Assembly: GCA_016791425.1 (NCBI GenBank)
Contig: JAEUMQ010000017.1
Span: forward strand, 248,001-312,000
Length of the DNA: 64,000 bases
Direction: 5' to 3'
DNA from: Hyphomonadaceae bacterium
GTDB taxonomy: Bacteria; Pseudomonadota; Alphaproteobacteria; Caulobacterales; Aquidulcibacteraceae
The notes beneath the pieces are model-generated. The model worked only from the letters and a program-made list of their open reading frames with translations. It did no database searches and was not told the origin of the DNA. Made by a program: the position numbers and the translations under genes. Of the stretch, positions 7,509-15,911 are shown in pieces (position 1 is the stretch's first letter; each line of letters begins with the position of its first letter).

Positions 7509-8372
7509 ATGATCGAACTCCTCCTACGCCCCAAGGCGCACGATCTCGGCGACGGCTTCGTGGTGCGCCGCGCTCTGCCGCAGGCGCAAGCCCGCGCGGT
7601 CGGGCCCTTCGTTTTTCTCGACCAGATGGGCCCTGTCCGTTTCGCGCCGGGGCAGGGGATCGACGTGCGTCCACACCCGCACATCGGGCTCGCCACCATC
7701 ACGTTCCTGTACGAAGGCGAGATCCTGCACCGCGACTCGCTGGGCTTTGTGCAGCCGATCCGCCCTGGCGAAGTGAATTGGATGAGCGCAGGCAAGGGCA
7801 TCGTCCATTCCGAACGCACGCGTGATGAAGTGCGCGCCGCCGGCGGCGCCGTCTTCGGCTTGCAGGCCTGGGTCGCGCTTCCGCTCGAGCACGAGGAATC
7901 CGAGCCTTCCTTCACGCACGTGCCTGCCGACGCGCTCCCGCGCTGGAGCGAAGGCGGCGCCGAGCTCACGCTCATCGCCGGCCGCTCGCACGGCAAGTCA
8001 TCGCCCACCCCGGTTCTTTCCGAGCTCGTCTACGTTTCCGCCGCCATGCCGCCCGGCTCGACGTTCAAGATCCCCGCCGAGCACGCCGAGCGCGCGATCC
8101 ACCTCGCCGACGGCGCCATCGAGCTCGACGGCCGCACGCTCGAACCGGGCGATCTGGCCGTTCTCGGCGAAGGCGAGGCGGTGGCGCGCGCCATTCAGCC
8201 GTCCCGCGTCGCGCTCCTGGGCGGCGCGCCGCTCGATGCGCCGCGCACCATCTGGTGGAACTTCGTCTCCAGCCGCAAGGATCGCCTTGAAGAGGCCAAA
8301 GCGCTCTGGCGCGCCGGCGGCTTCGAGCGTGTGCCGGGCGATCCCGAATTCATTCCTCTGCCGGAGCACTGA
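7509..8372 (+). CDS. Pirin family protein (cupin metalloprotein)
   Basis: The protein has 287 residues in a double-cupin arrangement. The metal ligands of pirin are visible as HPHIG and, about 45 residues later, GIVHSE. The N-terminal GPFVFLDQMGP and GQGIDVRPHPHIG segments are typical of YhhW-type pirins, some of which oxidise quercetin with an Fe/Cu centre. The C-terminal cupin holds PRTIWWNFV. ATG 7509 is preferred over an upstream in-frame TTG at 7482. The next gene starts 1 base after the stop, so the two are probably cotranscribed. Confidence 0.88.
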   Translation: MIELLLRPKAHDLGDGFVVRRALPQAQARAVGPFVFLDQMGPVRFAPGQGIDVRPHPHIGLATITFLYEGEILHRDSLGFVQPIRPGEVNWMSAGKGIVHSERTRDEVRAAGGAVFGLQAWVALPLEHEESEPSFTHVPADALPRWSEGGAELTLIAGRSHGKSSPTPVLSELVYVSAAMPPGSTFKIPAEHAERAIHLADGAIELDGRTLEPGDLAVLGEGEAVARAIQPSRVALLGGAPLDAPRTIWWNFVSSRKDRLEEAKALWRAGGFERVPGDPEFIPLPEH

Positions 8373-8373
8373 T

Positions 8374-9921
8374 ATGCTGGGCGCTGACGCTCTGGTGAAG
8401 ACCCTCGCCGATTGCGGCGTGACGCTCTGTCTCGGCAATCCCGGCACCAGCGAGATGCATCTCGTTGCTGCGCTCGATCGCGAGCCGCGCGTCCGCCCTG
8501 TTCTTTGCCTCTTCGAAGGCGTCGCGACCGGCGCGGCCGACGGTTACGCCCGCATCGCCGGCAAGCCGGCGATGACGCTCCTGCACCTCGGCCCGGGCTT
8601 CCTGAATGGCGGCGCTTATCTGCATGACGCCCGCCGCGCCTTTTCGCCCGTGATCAATGTCGTCGGCGATCATGCAACGACGCACGCGCATCTGGATGCG
8701 CCCCTCGCATCCGACGTCGAAGGTCTGGTGAAGCCGCTGGCCGGCTGGCTCGATGCCGCGCGCACCTCCGCCGAATCCGGCCCAAAGGCCGCTGCCGCCT
8801 ATGCTGGCAGTCTTGGTCCGCCCGGATGCAATGCCTTTCTTCTGCTTCCGGCCGATGCCGCGTGGAGCGAAGGCGGCGAAACCTCCAAGCCGCAAGCCGC
8901 TCCCGCGCGTCGCGCCCCGAGCGATGTGGACGCCGTCGCGAATGCCGTGCGCGCGGCCAAGAAGCCGGCCGTGCTTCTGAACGGAGACGCTCTCTATGCG
9001 GAGCATTTGGAGCATGCGGCGCGCCTGCAGGCCGCCGGCGTCGTGGTCTTCCTCGACACCTTCGCCACGCGCCAATCCCGCGGCGCGGGCCGCTTCGCGC
9101 CGATGCGCCTTCCTTATTTCGCCGAGCAGGCGCTCGCCGCGCTCGAAGGCGTCGATCTCCTCGTCACGGCTGGCACGAAGCATCCCGTCGCGTTCTTCGC
9201 CTATCCCGGCAAGCCCGGCGAGCTCACGCCCGAAAACGCGAAGCGAATGAGCCTCGGCGGTCCCGAAATATCGTCCGCCGCCGCTGTCGCTGCGCTGGCC
9301 GACGCGCTCGATGCGCCCCGGCAGGGCTTTGCGCTTGCAGCGCCATTCGCGCCCGAAGCGCCGAAAGGCGCGCTCTCGCCGGAAACGATCGCAACCTCGC
9401 TGGCGCGCCACATGCCCGAAGGCGCCATCGTGGCCGACGACAGCGTCACCGCAGGCATGTCGCTCTATCCGATGACGGCCGGCGCCGCCCAGCATGACTG
9501 GCTCTTCCACACCGGCGGCGCGATCGGGCAGGGCATGCCGATGGCCGTCGGCGCGGCGCTCGCCGCGCAGGAGATGAAGTCCGACCGCCGCGTCCTCGCT
9601 CTGTGCGGCGACGGCGCCGCCGCCTACACCCTGCAGGCGCTCTGGACCGCCGCGCGCGAGAAGCTCGACATCACGTTCGTGGTCTTCGCCAACAAGGCCT
9701 ACCGCATCCTCCTGGTGGAGCTCTTCCGCACCGGCGCCGGCAATCCTGGCCCTGCGTCCAATGCGATGTTGACGCTCTCAAATCCCACGATGGAATGGAC
9801 GCACCTCGCCCAGGGGTTCGGCGTGCCGGCCATGCGCTGCGAGACCGCCGAGGATTTCGACCGCCGCTTCGCGCGCGCGATCGCCCAGCCCGGCCCCATG
9901 CTGATCGAAGCGATCGTCTGA
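8374..9921 (+). CDS. Thiamine-diphosphate enzyme, acetolactate synthase large-subunit-like
   Basis: The protein has 515 residues in three-domain ThDP architecture. The N-terminal Pyr domain carries the activating Glu in CLFEGVATGAADGYARI. The C-terminal PP domain carries the ThDP/Mg motif LCGDGAAAYTLQALW running into FVVFANKAYRIL. It is shorter than true acetolactate synthase (about 570) and lacks an ilvH regulatory partner. A 2-keto-acid decarboxylase or C-C lyase of the benzoylformate/oxalyl-CoA type is possible, and the substrate cannot be assigned. It is coupled to the unknown gene downstream (TGATG). Confidence 0.85.
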   Translation: MLGADALVKTLADCGVTLCLGNPGTSEMHLVAALDREPRVRPVLCLFEGVATGAADGYARIAGKPAMTLLHLGPGFLNGGAYLHDARRAFSPVINVVGDHATTHAHLDAPLASDVEGLVKPLAGWLDAARTSAESGPKAAAAYAGSLGPPGCNAFLLLPADAAWSEGGETSKPQAAPARRAPSDVDAVANAVRAAKKPAVLLNGDALYAEHLEHAARLQAAGVVVFLDTFATRQSRGAGRFAPMRLPYFAEQALAALEGVDLLVTAGTKHPVAFFAYPGKPGELTPENAKRMSLGGPEISSAAAVAALADALDAPRQGFALAAPFAPEAPKGALSPETIATSLARHMPEGAIVADDSVTAGMSLYPMTAGAAQHDWLFHTGGAIGQGMPMAVGAALAAQEMKSDRRVLALCGDGAAAYTLQALWTAAREKLDITFVVFANKAYRILLVELFRTGAGNPGPASNAMLTLSNPTMEWTHLAQGFGVPAMRCETAEDFDRRFARAIAQPGPMLIEAIV

Positions 9922-10388
9922 TGGTTCGCGACGGCTATCCGTCGATCATTCTCACGGCCGATATTGCGCTGACCGAGCTCGCCGCGGCGTTGGGCGAGTG
10001 CCTCGGAACGCCGCATGTCACGCTCTATCACTGGTGCGAGGACGAAGGTGAAACCTGGCCCGACGCCGATCCCATGATCATCGACGTCGGTTCGTTCGAC
10101 CTGGCCGCGCCCTGCATCCGCGCGAGCGTCGTCCGCCATAAGGCCGGCGACGCGAAGATGCACGTCGATATCGATTACGACATTCTCGATCCGCCGCCGT
10201 TGCCGGCGTTCGCGGCGCGCCTTGCCGCAAAGCTCGAAGCGCCGGTCATTTATGATTCAGGCGCCCGTAGCCCGTTCGCCTATTATCGCGCCTGGCCGGA
10301 TGGGCGCGTCGATCCCGTCTATGTCGATCCGGGTGAAGGCGCCGCGAGCAGCATCCGTCCTGATCCGCATGAAGGCAAAGCGCGATGA
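9921..10388 (+). CDS. Hypothetical protein in the TPP-enzyme/NUDIX operon
   Basis: The protein has 155 residues, is soluble and acidic, and is not recognised. It has no signal peptide or membrane helix. It begins with a strand-helix segment and has a proline-rich middle (DPPPLPAF). Its ATG overlaps the preceding TGA by one base and its stop overlaps the NUDIX start by 4 bases. Translation is therefore coupled on both sides, and its role is probably tied to one of those enzymes. Confidence 0.75.
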   Translation: MVRDGYPSIILTADIALTELAAALGECLGTPHVTLYHWCEDEGETWPDADPMIIDVGSFDLAAPCIRASVVRHKAGDAKMHVDIDYDILDPPPLPAFAARLAAKLEAPVIYDSGARSPFAYYRAWPDGRVDPVYVDPGEGAASSIRPDPHEGKAR

Positions 10389-10789
10389 GCGAGCGCCGCC
10401 CCGTCGCGGGCATTGGCGTTGTCTGCATCCGCGGCGACGAGGTCCTCCTCATCCGCCGCGGCAAGCCGCCGCGCCTCGACGAATGGTCGCTTCCCGGCGG
10501 GCGTCTCGAATGGGGCGAGACCGCGCACGCCGGCGCGTTGCGTGAACTGAAGGAGGAAACAGGCGTCGAGGCCGAGATCGTCGGCCTCGTCGATGTCGTC
10601 GATTTCATTGCAGAGGACACGCATTATGTCCTCGTCGATTATGCGGCGCGCTGGGTCGCCGGTGAGCCGGTCGCCGGCGATGATGCGCGCGATGCGCGAT
10701 TTTTTCCCTTGCGGGAAGTCCCGTCCCTGCGGCTCTGGTCGCAAACCGAGCGCGTCATCCGTGACGCCGCCGCGATCGTGTGTGCGTGA
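10385..10789 (+). CDS. NUDIX hydrolase (ADP-ribose pyrophosphatase type)
   Basis: The protein has 134 residues. A complete Nudix box G-x5-E-x7-REUxEExGU starts at Gly39 and includes RELKEETGV (residues 53-61), so the metal-binding glutamates are intact. The N-terminal VRGD/VLLIRRGKPPR segment is typical of ADP-ribose or dNTP pyrophosphatases. Substrate is not readable from sequence alone. Last gene of a tightly overlapping run starting at pirin. Confidence 0.88.
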   Translation: MSERRPVAGIGVVCIRGDEVLLIRRGKPPRLDEWSLPGGRLEWGETAHAGALRELKEETGVEAEIVGLVDVVDFIAEDTHYVLVDYAARWVAGEPVAGDDARDARFFPLREVPSLRLWSQTERVIRDAAAIVCA

Positions 10790-10838
10790 AAGGCGAACCG
10801 ATTGGCGCGTCAGCCGCGTCGCGCGCTAAACTCTCGCG

Positions 10839-11060
10839 ATGGGCGATAAGAAGAAGCGCAAGCTGAAAGAGGCCGCCAAGGCCGCTTCTCAGGCGGCCTC
10901 GCATGCCGCGTCCGAGGCCGCCGAGGCGGTCGAGGACGGCATCGACATGACCCATCGCGTCCTCAGGAAGCAATTGAAGGAGCGCCCCGGTCTGACATTG
11001 GGCGCCGCCGCGCTCGCTGGCCTTCTTATCGGGATCATGCTCACGGGGCGCCGCCAATGA
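10839..11060 (+). CDS. Small DUF883-like membrane-anchored protein
   Basis: The protein has 73 residues. A lysine-rich start leads into an Ala-rich amphipathic helix (about 10-40), then RPGLTLGAAALAGLLIGIML, a C-terminal membrane helix ending in GRRQ. This resembles ElaB/YqjD (DUF883) proteins, which anchor ribosomes or other factors to the inner membrane, but it is shorter. It lies 22 bases upstream of a holin-like membrane protein, a pairing often seen with YqjD/YqjE. Assignment is by architecture. Confidence 0.7.
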   Translation: MGDKKKRKLKEAAKAASQAASHAASEAAEAVEDGIDMTHRVLRKQLKERPGLTLGAAALAGLLIGIMLTGRRQ

Positions 11061-11082
11061 GGGCGCCGAAGAGGTCCCGCCG

Positions 11083-11544
11083 ATGATGGACCGCGTGTTC
11101 GAAGGCATCATCGCCACCGCCGCGATGGCCGCCGCCGCCGTCATGGCCGTGTTCGCCGCTGGGTTCGCGCTCTACGCGCTGTTGTTGACGTGGCTGCAAC
11201 CCGCCGCCGCCGCCGCCGCCGTGGCCGGCGCGGCCGCGGCTTTCGCGGCCGTCTTCGGCATGCTCGTCCGCGCGCGCGCCGAACACCGCAAGCTGATGGA
11301 GGAAGTCGAGCGCGCCAGGGCGGTTCAGGCCGCCGCCCAAAGCGCCGCCCAAAACGCCGCGCAGGCTGCCGCAGCGGCGCCCCGCAGCGTTTTTTCCGCC
11401 GACGTCTCCAGCTGGCTCAATGAGCATCCCCTCGCGGCGCTGGCTGTTTCTGCGCTGGGCGGCTTCCTCGCCACCCGCCACCCCGCGCTGGCCGGCGAGA
11501 TCATCGCCGCGCTCCGCGGCTTTCGTCGCGACACCGACAGCTAG
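11083..11544 (+). CDS. Membrane protein, phage-holin-superfamily-III/YqjE-like
   Basis: The protein has 153 residues. Two membrane helices (about 7-38 and 42-64) are followed by an Ala/Gln-rich coiled segment (about 70-105) and a hydrophobic stretch LAALAVSALGGFLATRHP near the C-terminus. Together with the DUF883-like gene just upstream it fits the ElaB/YqjD-YqjE pairing. A true lysis role is unlikely because no phage genes are nearby. Composition is extremely alanine-rich, so homology would need a profile search. Confidence 0.65.
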   Translation: MMDRVFEGIIATAAMAAAAVMAVFAAGFALYALLLTWLQPAAAAAAVAGAAAAFAAVFGMLVRARAEHRKLMEEVERARAVQAAAQSAAQNAAQAAAAAPRSVFSADVSSWLNEHPLAALAVSALGGFLATRHPALAGEIIAALRGFRRDTDS

Positions 11545-11615
11545 CAAGCTTTGACAGGACCCGCCGACGCGGGGGAATGTGCGCCCCCCAAAAGTGCCCT
11601 GGGGGGAGGTGCGAC

Positions 11616-12833
11616 ATGCGAATGCTTTTGGCTGGTCTGGCGGTGCTTGCGATCATGGTTGGGTCAGCCGACGCGCGCACCTGGCGCGTGCGCCCCGGTC
11701 CTGATGCACAGGCGCAATTGCAGGCTGCGCTGATCAGCGCCCAGCCGGGCGACACCGTTCGCCTCGACCGCGGCCGCTTCGCGCTGACCGCCGGGCTTTC
11801 CCTGGATGTCGATCGCGTGACGGTTCGCGGCGACGGTCACGATCGCTCTATCCTCGACTTCTCCGGCCAGACGCAAGGCGCCGAGGGCCTCCTCGTCACC
11901 TCCGATCGCGTTACCTTGCGGGACTTCGCGGTGGAGAATTCCAAGGGCGACGGCGTCAAGGCCAACGGCTGCACCGACATCACGTTCTATCGCGTGCGCG
12001 CCGAATGGACGCGCGGCCCCAATCCGCAGAATGGCGCTTACGGGCTCTATCCGGTGAACTGCACCAACGTGCTGATCGACGAATCGATCGCGCGCGGCGC
12101 TTCCGACGCCGGCATCTATGTCGGCCAGTCGCGCAACATCATCGTCCGCAAGAGCCGCGCGGAATACAATGTCGCCGGCATCGAGATCGAGAACAGCTGG
12201 AACGCCGACGTGTTCGAGAACACCGCCATGCACAACACCGGCGGCATTCTTGTCTTCGACTTGCCGGCCCTGCCGCAGAAAAACGGCCATGACGTGCGCG
12301 TGTTCGACAATATCGTGGCCGACAACGACACGCCCAATTTCGGCGCGCCTGGCTCCACCGTCTCCGTCGTTCCGCAAGGCACAGGCGTGCTCGTCATGGG
12401 CGCGCGCAACGTGCACGTCTTCAACAACGAGATCGGCGGCAACGGCACCGCCAACGTGATCGTGATCGCCTACCGCAACACCATCGAGGACGCCGCCTAC
12501 AATCCGCTCCCGCGCGACATCGTCATCCGCGACAACCGCTTCGGCAGGACGGGCTTTGCGCCCGCCGGCGAGCTGGCTGGCCTGGCGCAGGCGGGGGTTC
12601 CGCTCCCCGACATCCTCTGGGACGGCTCCGAGACCTACAATGCCGGCGGCACGCCGCGCACCGAGGTCGTGCGCATGACGCTCAGCAACAATCGCGCCGA
12701 AGGCCGCGAGCCGACCTTCCTCTCGCTCGGCATCCCCGTCGCCGGCAGCGACGTCTCCGAAGCGCAGCCGAACGCGAACCCGCCGCCGGCCGCCACGGCC
12801 GAAGAGCCCAGGCGCGTGCGCCTCCCGAACTGA
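11616..12833 (+). CDS. Parallel beta-helix repeat protein (SO2929-type, secreted)
   Basis: The protein has 405 residues. A signal peptide (about 1-20, ending GSADA) is followed by right-handed beta-helix coils recognisable from repeated NV/NI-x-V-x-x-N rungs such as VRVFDNIVADN and VHVFNNEIGGN. The C-terminus is proline/alanine-rich. It fits the exported protein that is consistently paired with a diheme cytochrome c (TIGR03805/TIGR03806 pair first noted in Shewanella SO2929/SO2930). ATG 11616 has GGGAGG five bases upstream. The cytochrome gene follows after 10 bases. The biochemical function is unknown. Confidence 0.87.
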   Translation: MRMLLAGLAVLAIMVGSADARTWRVRPGPDAQAQLQAALISAQPGDTVRLDRGRFALTAGLSLDVDRVTVRGDGHDRSILDFSGQTQGAEGLLVTSDRVTLRDFAVENSKGDGVKANGCTDITFYRVRAEWTRGPNPQNGAYGLYPVNCTNVLIDESIARGASDAGIYVGQSRNIIVRKSRAEYNVAGIEIENSWNADVFENTAMHNTGGILVFDLPALPQKNGHDVRVFDNIVADNDTPNFGAPGSTVSVVPQGTGVLVMGARNVHVFNNEIGGNGTANVIVIAYRNTIEDAAYNPLPRDIVIRDNRFGRTGFAPAGELAGLAQAGVPLPDILWDGSETYNAGGTPRTEVVRMTLSNNRAEGREPTFLSLGIPVAGSDVSEAQPNANPPPAATAEEPRRVRLPN

Positions 12834-12843
12834 CGGGGCGCCG

Positions 12844-13908
12844 ATGCGGCTCTTCGCGTTCCTCCTCGCGGCGCTGGCGCTCCTGGGCGTCGCCGCCGCG
12901 ACGACGCGCGCGCGTCCGGTCAACGCGGTCGCGCTGCTCGGCCCTCCGCAGGAAACCCTCGCCGCCTATCGCCTCTTCACCGACGGCGGCGCCCGCGCGC
13001 CGAATGCCGGCGTCACGCCCTATGATCTCAACAACGCGCTCTACGCGGACGGGGCGATGAAGTTCCGCTACGTGTTCATCCCGCCGGGCGCGCGCGCGTC
13101 CTACAGCGCCGACGACGTCTTCGAGTTCCCCGTCGGCGCCGCGCTCATCAAGACGTTTGCGATCGCCGCCGACATGCGCCGTCCGGCCGAGAGCGTCCGC
13201 TATCTGGAGACGCGCCTCCTCATCCGCCAGCGCGCCGGCTGGGTCGCTTTCGCCTATGTTTGGAACGAGGACCAGACCGAAGCCCGCCTCGCGCCGATCG
13301 GCGCCGAAGTCCCGGTCCAATGGATCGACGAGGCGGGGGCGACGGTCGCGCTCAATTGGCGCGTCCCGAACCGCAATCAGTGCAAGGGCTGTCACGACCG
13401 CGACGGCCGGATCTCACCCATCGGCCCCACCGCCCGCAACCTCAACAAGGATCATCTGTACCGGGACGGCGCGACCGAGAACCAGCTCGTGCGCTGGGCC
13501 GCCTTCCTGGATGGCGCGCCTGCGCCTTCAGAAGCGCCGCGCGCGCCGGCGAGCTTCGATGCCGCCTCCGGCCCGCTCGACGCCCGCGCCCGCGCCTATC
13601 TCGACGTGAATTGCGCCCACTGCCACAACCCGCACGGACCCGCGAGCGTCTCCGGCCTCGATCTGCGCGCCGCCAATCCTGACCCAGTCACCCTCGGCAT
13701 CCGAAAGCGCCCCATCGCGGCGGGGAGGGGCGCCGGCGAGCGCCTCTACGCCATCGCCCCCGGGCGCCCGGATGCTTCGATCCTGCTCTATCGGATGCAA
13801 TCCCTGGAGCCCGGAATCATGATGCCGGAGCTGGGCCGTCAGCACACGGACGGTGCGGCGATTGCTCTCATCCGCGAATGGGTCGCCGGCATGGACGCGC
13901 CGCGCTGA
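12844..13908 (+). CDS. SO2930-family diheme c-type cytochrome
   Basis: The protein has 354 residues with an N-terminal signal peptide (about 1-22), so it is periplasmic. Two heme-c attachment motifs are visible, CKGCH (about residue 181) and CAHCH (about 258), plus a Met-rich candidate axial ligand region (IMMPELG) near the C-terminus. The family is defined by its partnership with the beta-helix protein encoded immediately upstream. Presumably it passes electrons for a reaction carried out or scaffolded by that protein; the substrate is unknown. Confidence 0.88.
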   Translation: MRLFAFLLAALALLGVAAATTRARPVNAVALLGPPQETLAAYRLFTDGGARAPNAGVTPYDLNNALYADGAMKFRYVFIPPGARASYSADDVFEFPVGAALIKTFAIAADMRRPAESVRYLETRLLIRQRAGWVAFAYVWNEDQTEARLAPIGAEVPVQWIDEAGATVALNWRVPNRNQCKGCHDRDGRISPIGPTARNLNKDHLYRDGATENQLVRWAAFLDGAPAPSEAPRAPASFDAASGPLDARARAYLDVNCAHCHNPHGPASVSGLDLRAANPDPVTLGIRKRPIAAGRGAGERLYAIAPGRPDASILLYRMQSLEPGIMMPELGRQHTDGAAIALIREWVAGMDAPR

Positions 13909-13927
13909 CCTGATCTACCCCTGGCCT

Positions 13928-14485
13928 ATGTCGGACAGAAAGCCCGCCGCCGTCGAGCAGACCTCGCGGACGCCCTTCCTCGAGCGCGCCGTGGAGGGAA
14001 CGATCTACGCCAGCCGCTGGCTGATGGCGCCGGTCTATCTGGGCCTCATTGTCGCGCTCGGGATTCTGATCGTCACCTTCTTCCGCGAGCTCTATCTCCA
14101 GGCCCCCGGCATCCTCGACATGGACGAGACGGACATCATCCTCCTCGTCCTGACGCTCGTGGACCTCTCTCTGGCGGGCAACCTCGTCCTGATCATCCTC
14201 TTTTCGGGATACGAGAACTTCGTCTCCAAGATGGACGTGGCGCGCGGCGACGCCGATCGCCCCGAATGGATGGGAACGCTCGACTTCTCGGGTCTGAAGA
14301 TCAAGCTCATCGCCTCGATCGTTGCGATCTCGGGCATCCACCTTCTGAAGATATTCATGAACATCGAGCACTACTCGGTGGACCAGCTGCAATGGTACGT
14401 GATCATCCACCTGACGTTCGTGTTGTCCGGCGTCGCCTTCGCCGCGATGGACTGGATCGAGGCGAAAAGCCACGCGGTGAAGTGA
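13928..14485 (+). CDS. YqhA/UPF0114 family membrane protein
   Basis: The protein has 185 residues and about four membrane helices (roughly 32-52, 71-97, 125-145, 155-175). The motifs ESRW-like ASRWLMAPVYLGL and LAGNLVLIILFSGYENFVS are typical of the TIGR00645/YqhA family, whose function is unknown. ATG 13928 is 19 bases after the cytochrome stop, so it may share that transcript. Confidence 0.88.
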   Translation: MSDRKPAAVEQTSRTPFLERAVEGTIYASRWLMAPVYLGLIVALGILIVTFFRELYLQAPGILDMDETDIILLVLTLVDLSLAGNLVLIILFSGYENFVSKMDVARGDADRPEWMGTLDFSGLKIKLIASIVAISGIHLLKIFMNIEHYSVDQLQWYVIIHLTFVLSGVAFAAMDWIEAKSHAVK

Positions 14486-14496
14486 GCGTCGCGCCT

Positions 14497-14928
14497 CTAC
14501 CCGAAGACGGTCAGCGCCGTCCGCACGGTGAGCCAGATGAGCGCGACCGTGCCCAGCGAGAAGACGAAGAAGCGGATCGTCACCCGCCCACTTGCCTGCA
14601 CGAGCGAATGCAGCACCCGGATCGCGACATAGGCCCAGGCAAGCTGGATGGACAGCGTGTCCGGCGCCCCGACGATCTGCGTCGCCAGCGCCACCGCGTA
14701 GAACACGGTCGGCTGCTCGTGCAGGTGGTTGTAGTTGGCTGCGATGCGGTTCACGCCGGGCGGCAAGAGATCGAGGTCCGCCTTCGTGGCCTTGTCCGGA
14801 TTGATCTTCGCCTTGCGCATGGCAGGGATGCGCGTCGCGTACATCCAGAGCCACAGCACGAAGGTCCAGAAGACGAGCGCCAGCACCGGCCCGATCATGC
14901 CGTGCCCGTAGAGTATCTGTTCGTACAT
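14497..14928 (-). CDS. MAPEG family membrane protein
   Basis: The protein has 143 residues and four predicted membrane helices. The pattern RIAANYNHLHEQPTVFYAVAL, with the conserved N-x-x-E-x-P core, is the signature of the MAPEG superfamily (membrane-associated proteins in eicosanoid and glutathione metabolism). Bacterial members are often glutathione transferases, but activity is not certain here. It converges with the YqhA gene (11-base gap) and lies downstream of the cyclase-fusion gene on the same strand. Confidence 0.87.
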   Translation of the reverse strand: MYEQILYGHGMIGPVLALVFWTFVLWLWMYATRIPAMRKAKINPDKATKADLDLLPPGVNRIAANYNHLHEQPTVFYAVALATQIVGAPDTLSIQLAWAYVAIRVLHSLVQASGRVTIRFFVFSLGTVALIWLTVRTALTVFG

Positions 14929-14949
14929 GTTTCCTCCCCCAGCACGCTC

Positions 14950-15828
14950 TTAGTCGTGCGTGTGCCCATGCGTGTGGCCATGCGCGTGGCCGTGATGATC
15001 GTGCCCGTGATCATGGCTGCGCCACTCCACCGAATAGAGCGGATGGGGATCGCGGAATCCCTTCAGCAGCCTGAGGCCGAGCGGCGTCAGGGGAAAGTGG
15101 GCGCCAACGTGCTCGCGCACGTCTTCGGTGATGACCACGGCGTCCACCGATGCGTCCTGGCAGATCCGCGCCGCCATCTGAACGGTCGCGCCGAAGAGGT
15201 CGTTGGAATCGCGCACCGGCTCCCCGACATGCACGCCGATCCGCATGTGCACCGGCTCCGCGCTGGAGCGGTTGAACGCGGCGGCGGTGCGCTGGATGTT
15301 GCACGCGCAGTGCACCGCTTCGAGCGGCGCCGCGAACGCGGCCATGATCCCGTCGCCGGTGTGCTTCACCTCGCGGCCGCTGCAATTCGCCAGCGCGCGC
15401 CGCACGAAGCTGTCGTGCGCGCGGACGAATTCCATAGCACGCGCGTCGCCGAGCCGCTCGGTCATCTCCGTGGAGTTGACCATGTCCGTGAACATCACCG
15501 CCCGCAGCGCCGATTCATCGATCGGCTGCTTGTTGAGGATCGTCGAGGCGGGATCTGTGATCCGCCCGAGGAAGGCCTCCACCACCGCGACGTCCACCTC
15601 GATGATCTCGCCCGGCGTGAGCCCGTGCGCCTCCTTGTGCACGCGGATCGCCGTCTCCGGATCGGGCGCATCCACCAGGCAGAAGACGTTGCAGGTGCGC
15701 TTGTCGAACCAATAGGTGAGGTATTCGACGCCGTATTTCCCCTGCGTGGCGACGTCCTGCGCGTGCGCCGCCGCGACGTCCGCGGCCGTCACGTTGCTGA
15801 GCGAGTGCCGGTCCAGGTAAATCGGCAT
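14950..15828 (-). CDS. DUF4242 (nickel-binding-type) - class III nucleotidyl cyclase fusion with His-rich tail
   Basis: The protein has 292 residues and no membrane helix. Residues 1-85 are a DUF4242 domain, the family of the Streptomyces nickel-binding protein SCO4226 (MPIYLDRHSL start, TYWFDKRTCNVFCLVDAPD). Residues 105-270 are a class III adenylate/guanylate cyclase domain with both metal aspartates (FTDMVNSTE and KHTGDG) and the VQMAARI helix, in which Gln replaces the usual Asn. The last 22 residues contain 11 histidines alternating with Gly/Asp/Ala/Thr. The architecture suggests metal-responsive cAMP or cGMP production; that is inference. Confidence 0.85.
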   Translation of the reverse strand: MPIYLDRHSLSNVTAADVAAAHAQDVATQGKYGVEYLTYWFDKRTCNVFCLVDAPDPETAIRVHKEAHGLTPGEIIEVDVAVVEAFLGRITDPASTILNKQPIDESALRAVMFTDMVNSTEMTERLGDARAMEFVRAHDSFVRRALANCSGREVKHTGDGIMAAFAAPLEAVHCACNIQRTAAAFNRSSAEPVHMRIGVHVGEPVRDSNDLFGATVQMAARICQDASVDAVVITEDVREHVGAHFPLTPLGLRLLKGFRDPHPLYSVEWRSHDHGHDHHGHAHGHTHGHTHD

Positions 15829-15911
15829 GGGAAAGCGAACCTCCGCGCGGGTTGTACCGCACGACGATACGCGCGACAAATCCTCCCGAACCCTCTCATC
15901 TAGCGCATGCT

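Noticed and set aside
10839-11544. Holin-like pair taken as sign of a prophage
   Set aside because: No phage structural, lysin or integrase genes nearby; the pair fits the ElaB/YqjD-YqjE type.
11551-11580. A TTGACA-based promoter before the beta-helix gene
   Set aside because: The -35 is good, but no acceptable -10 lies at 16-18 bases.
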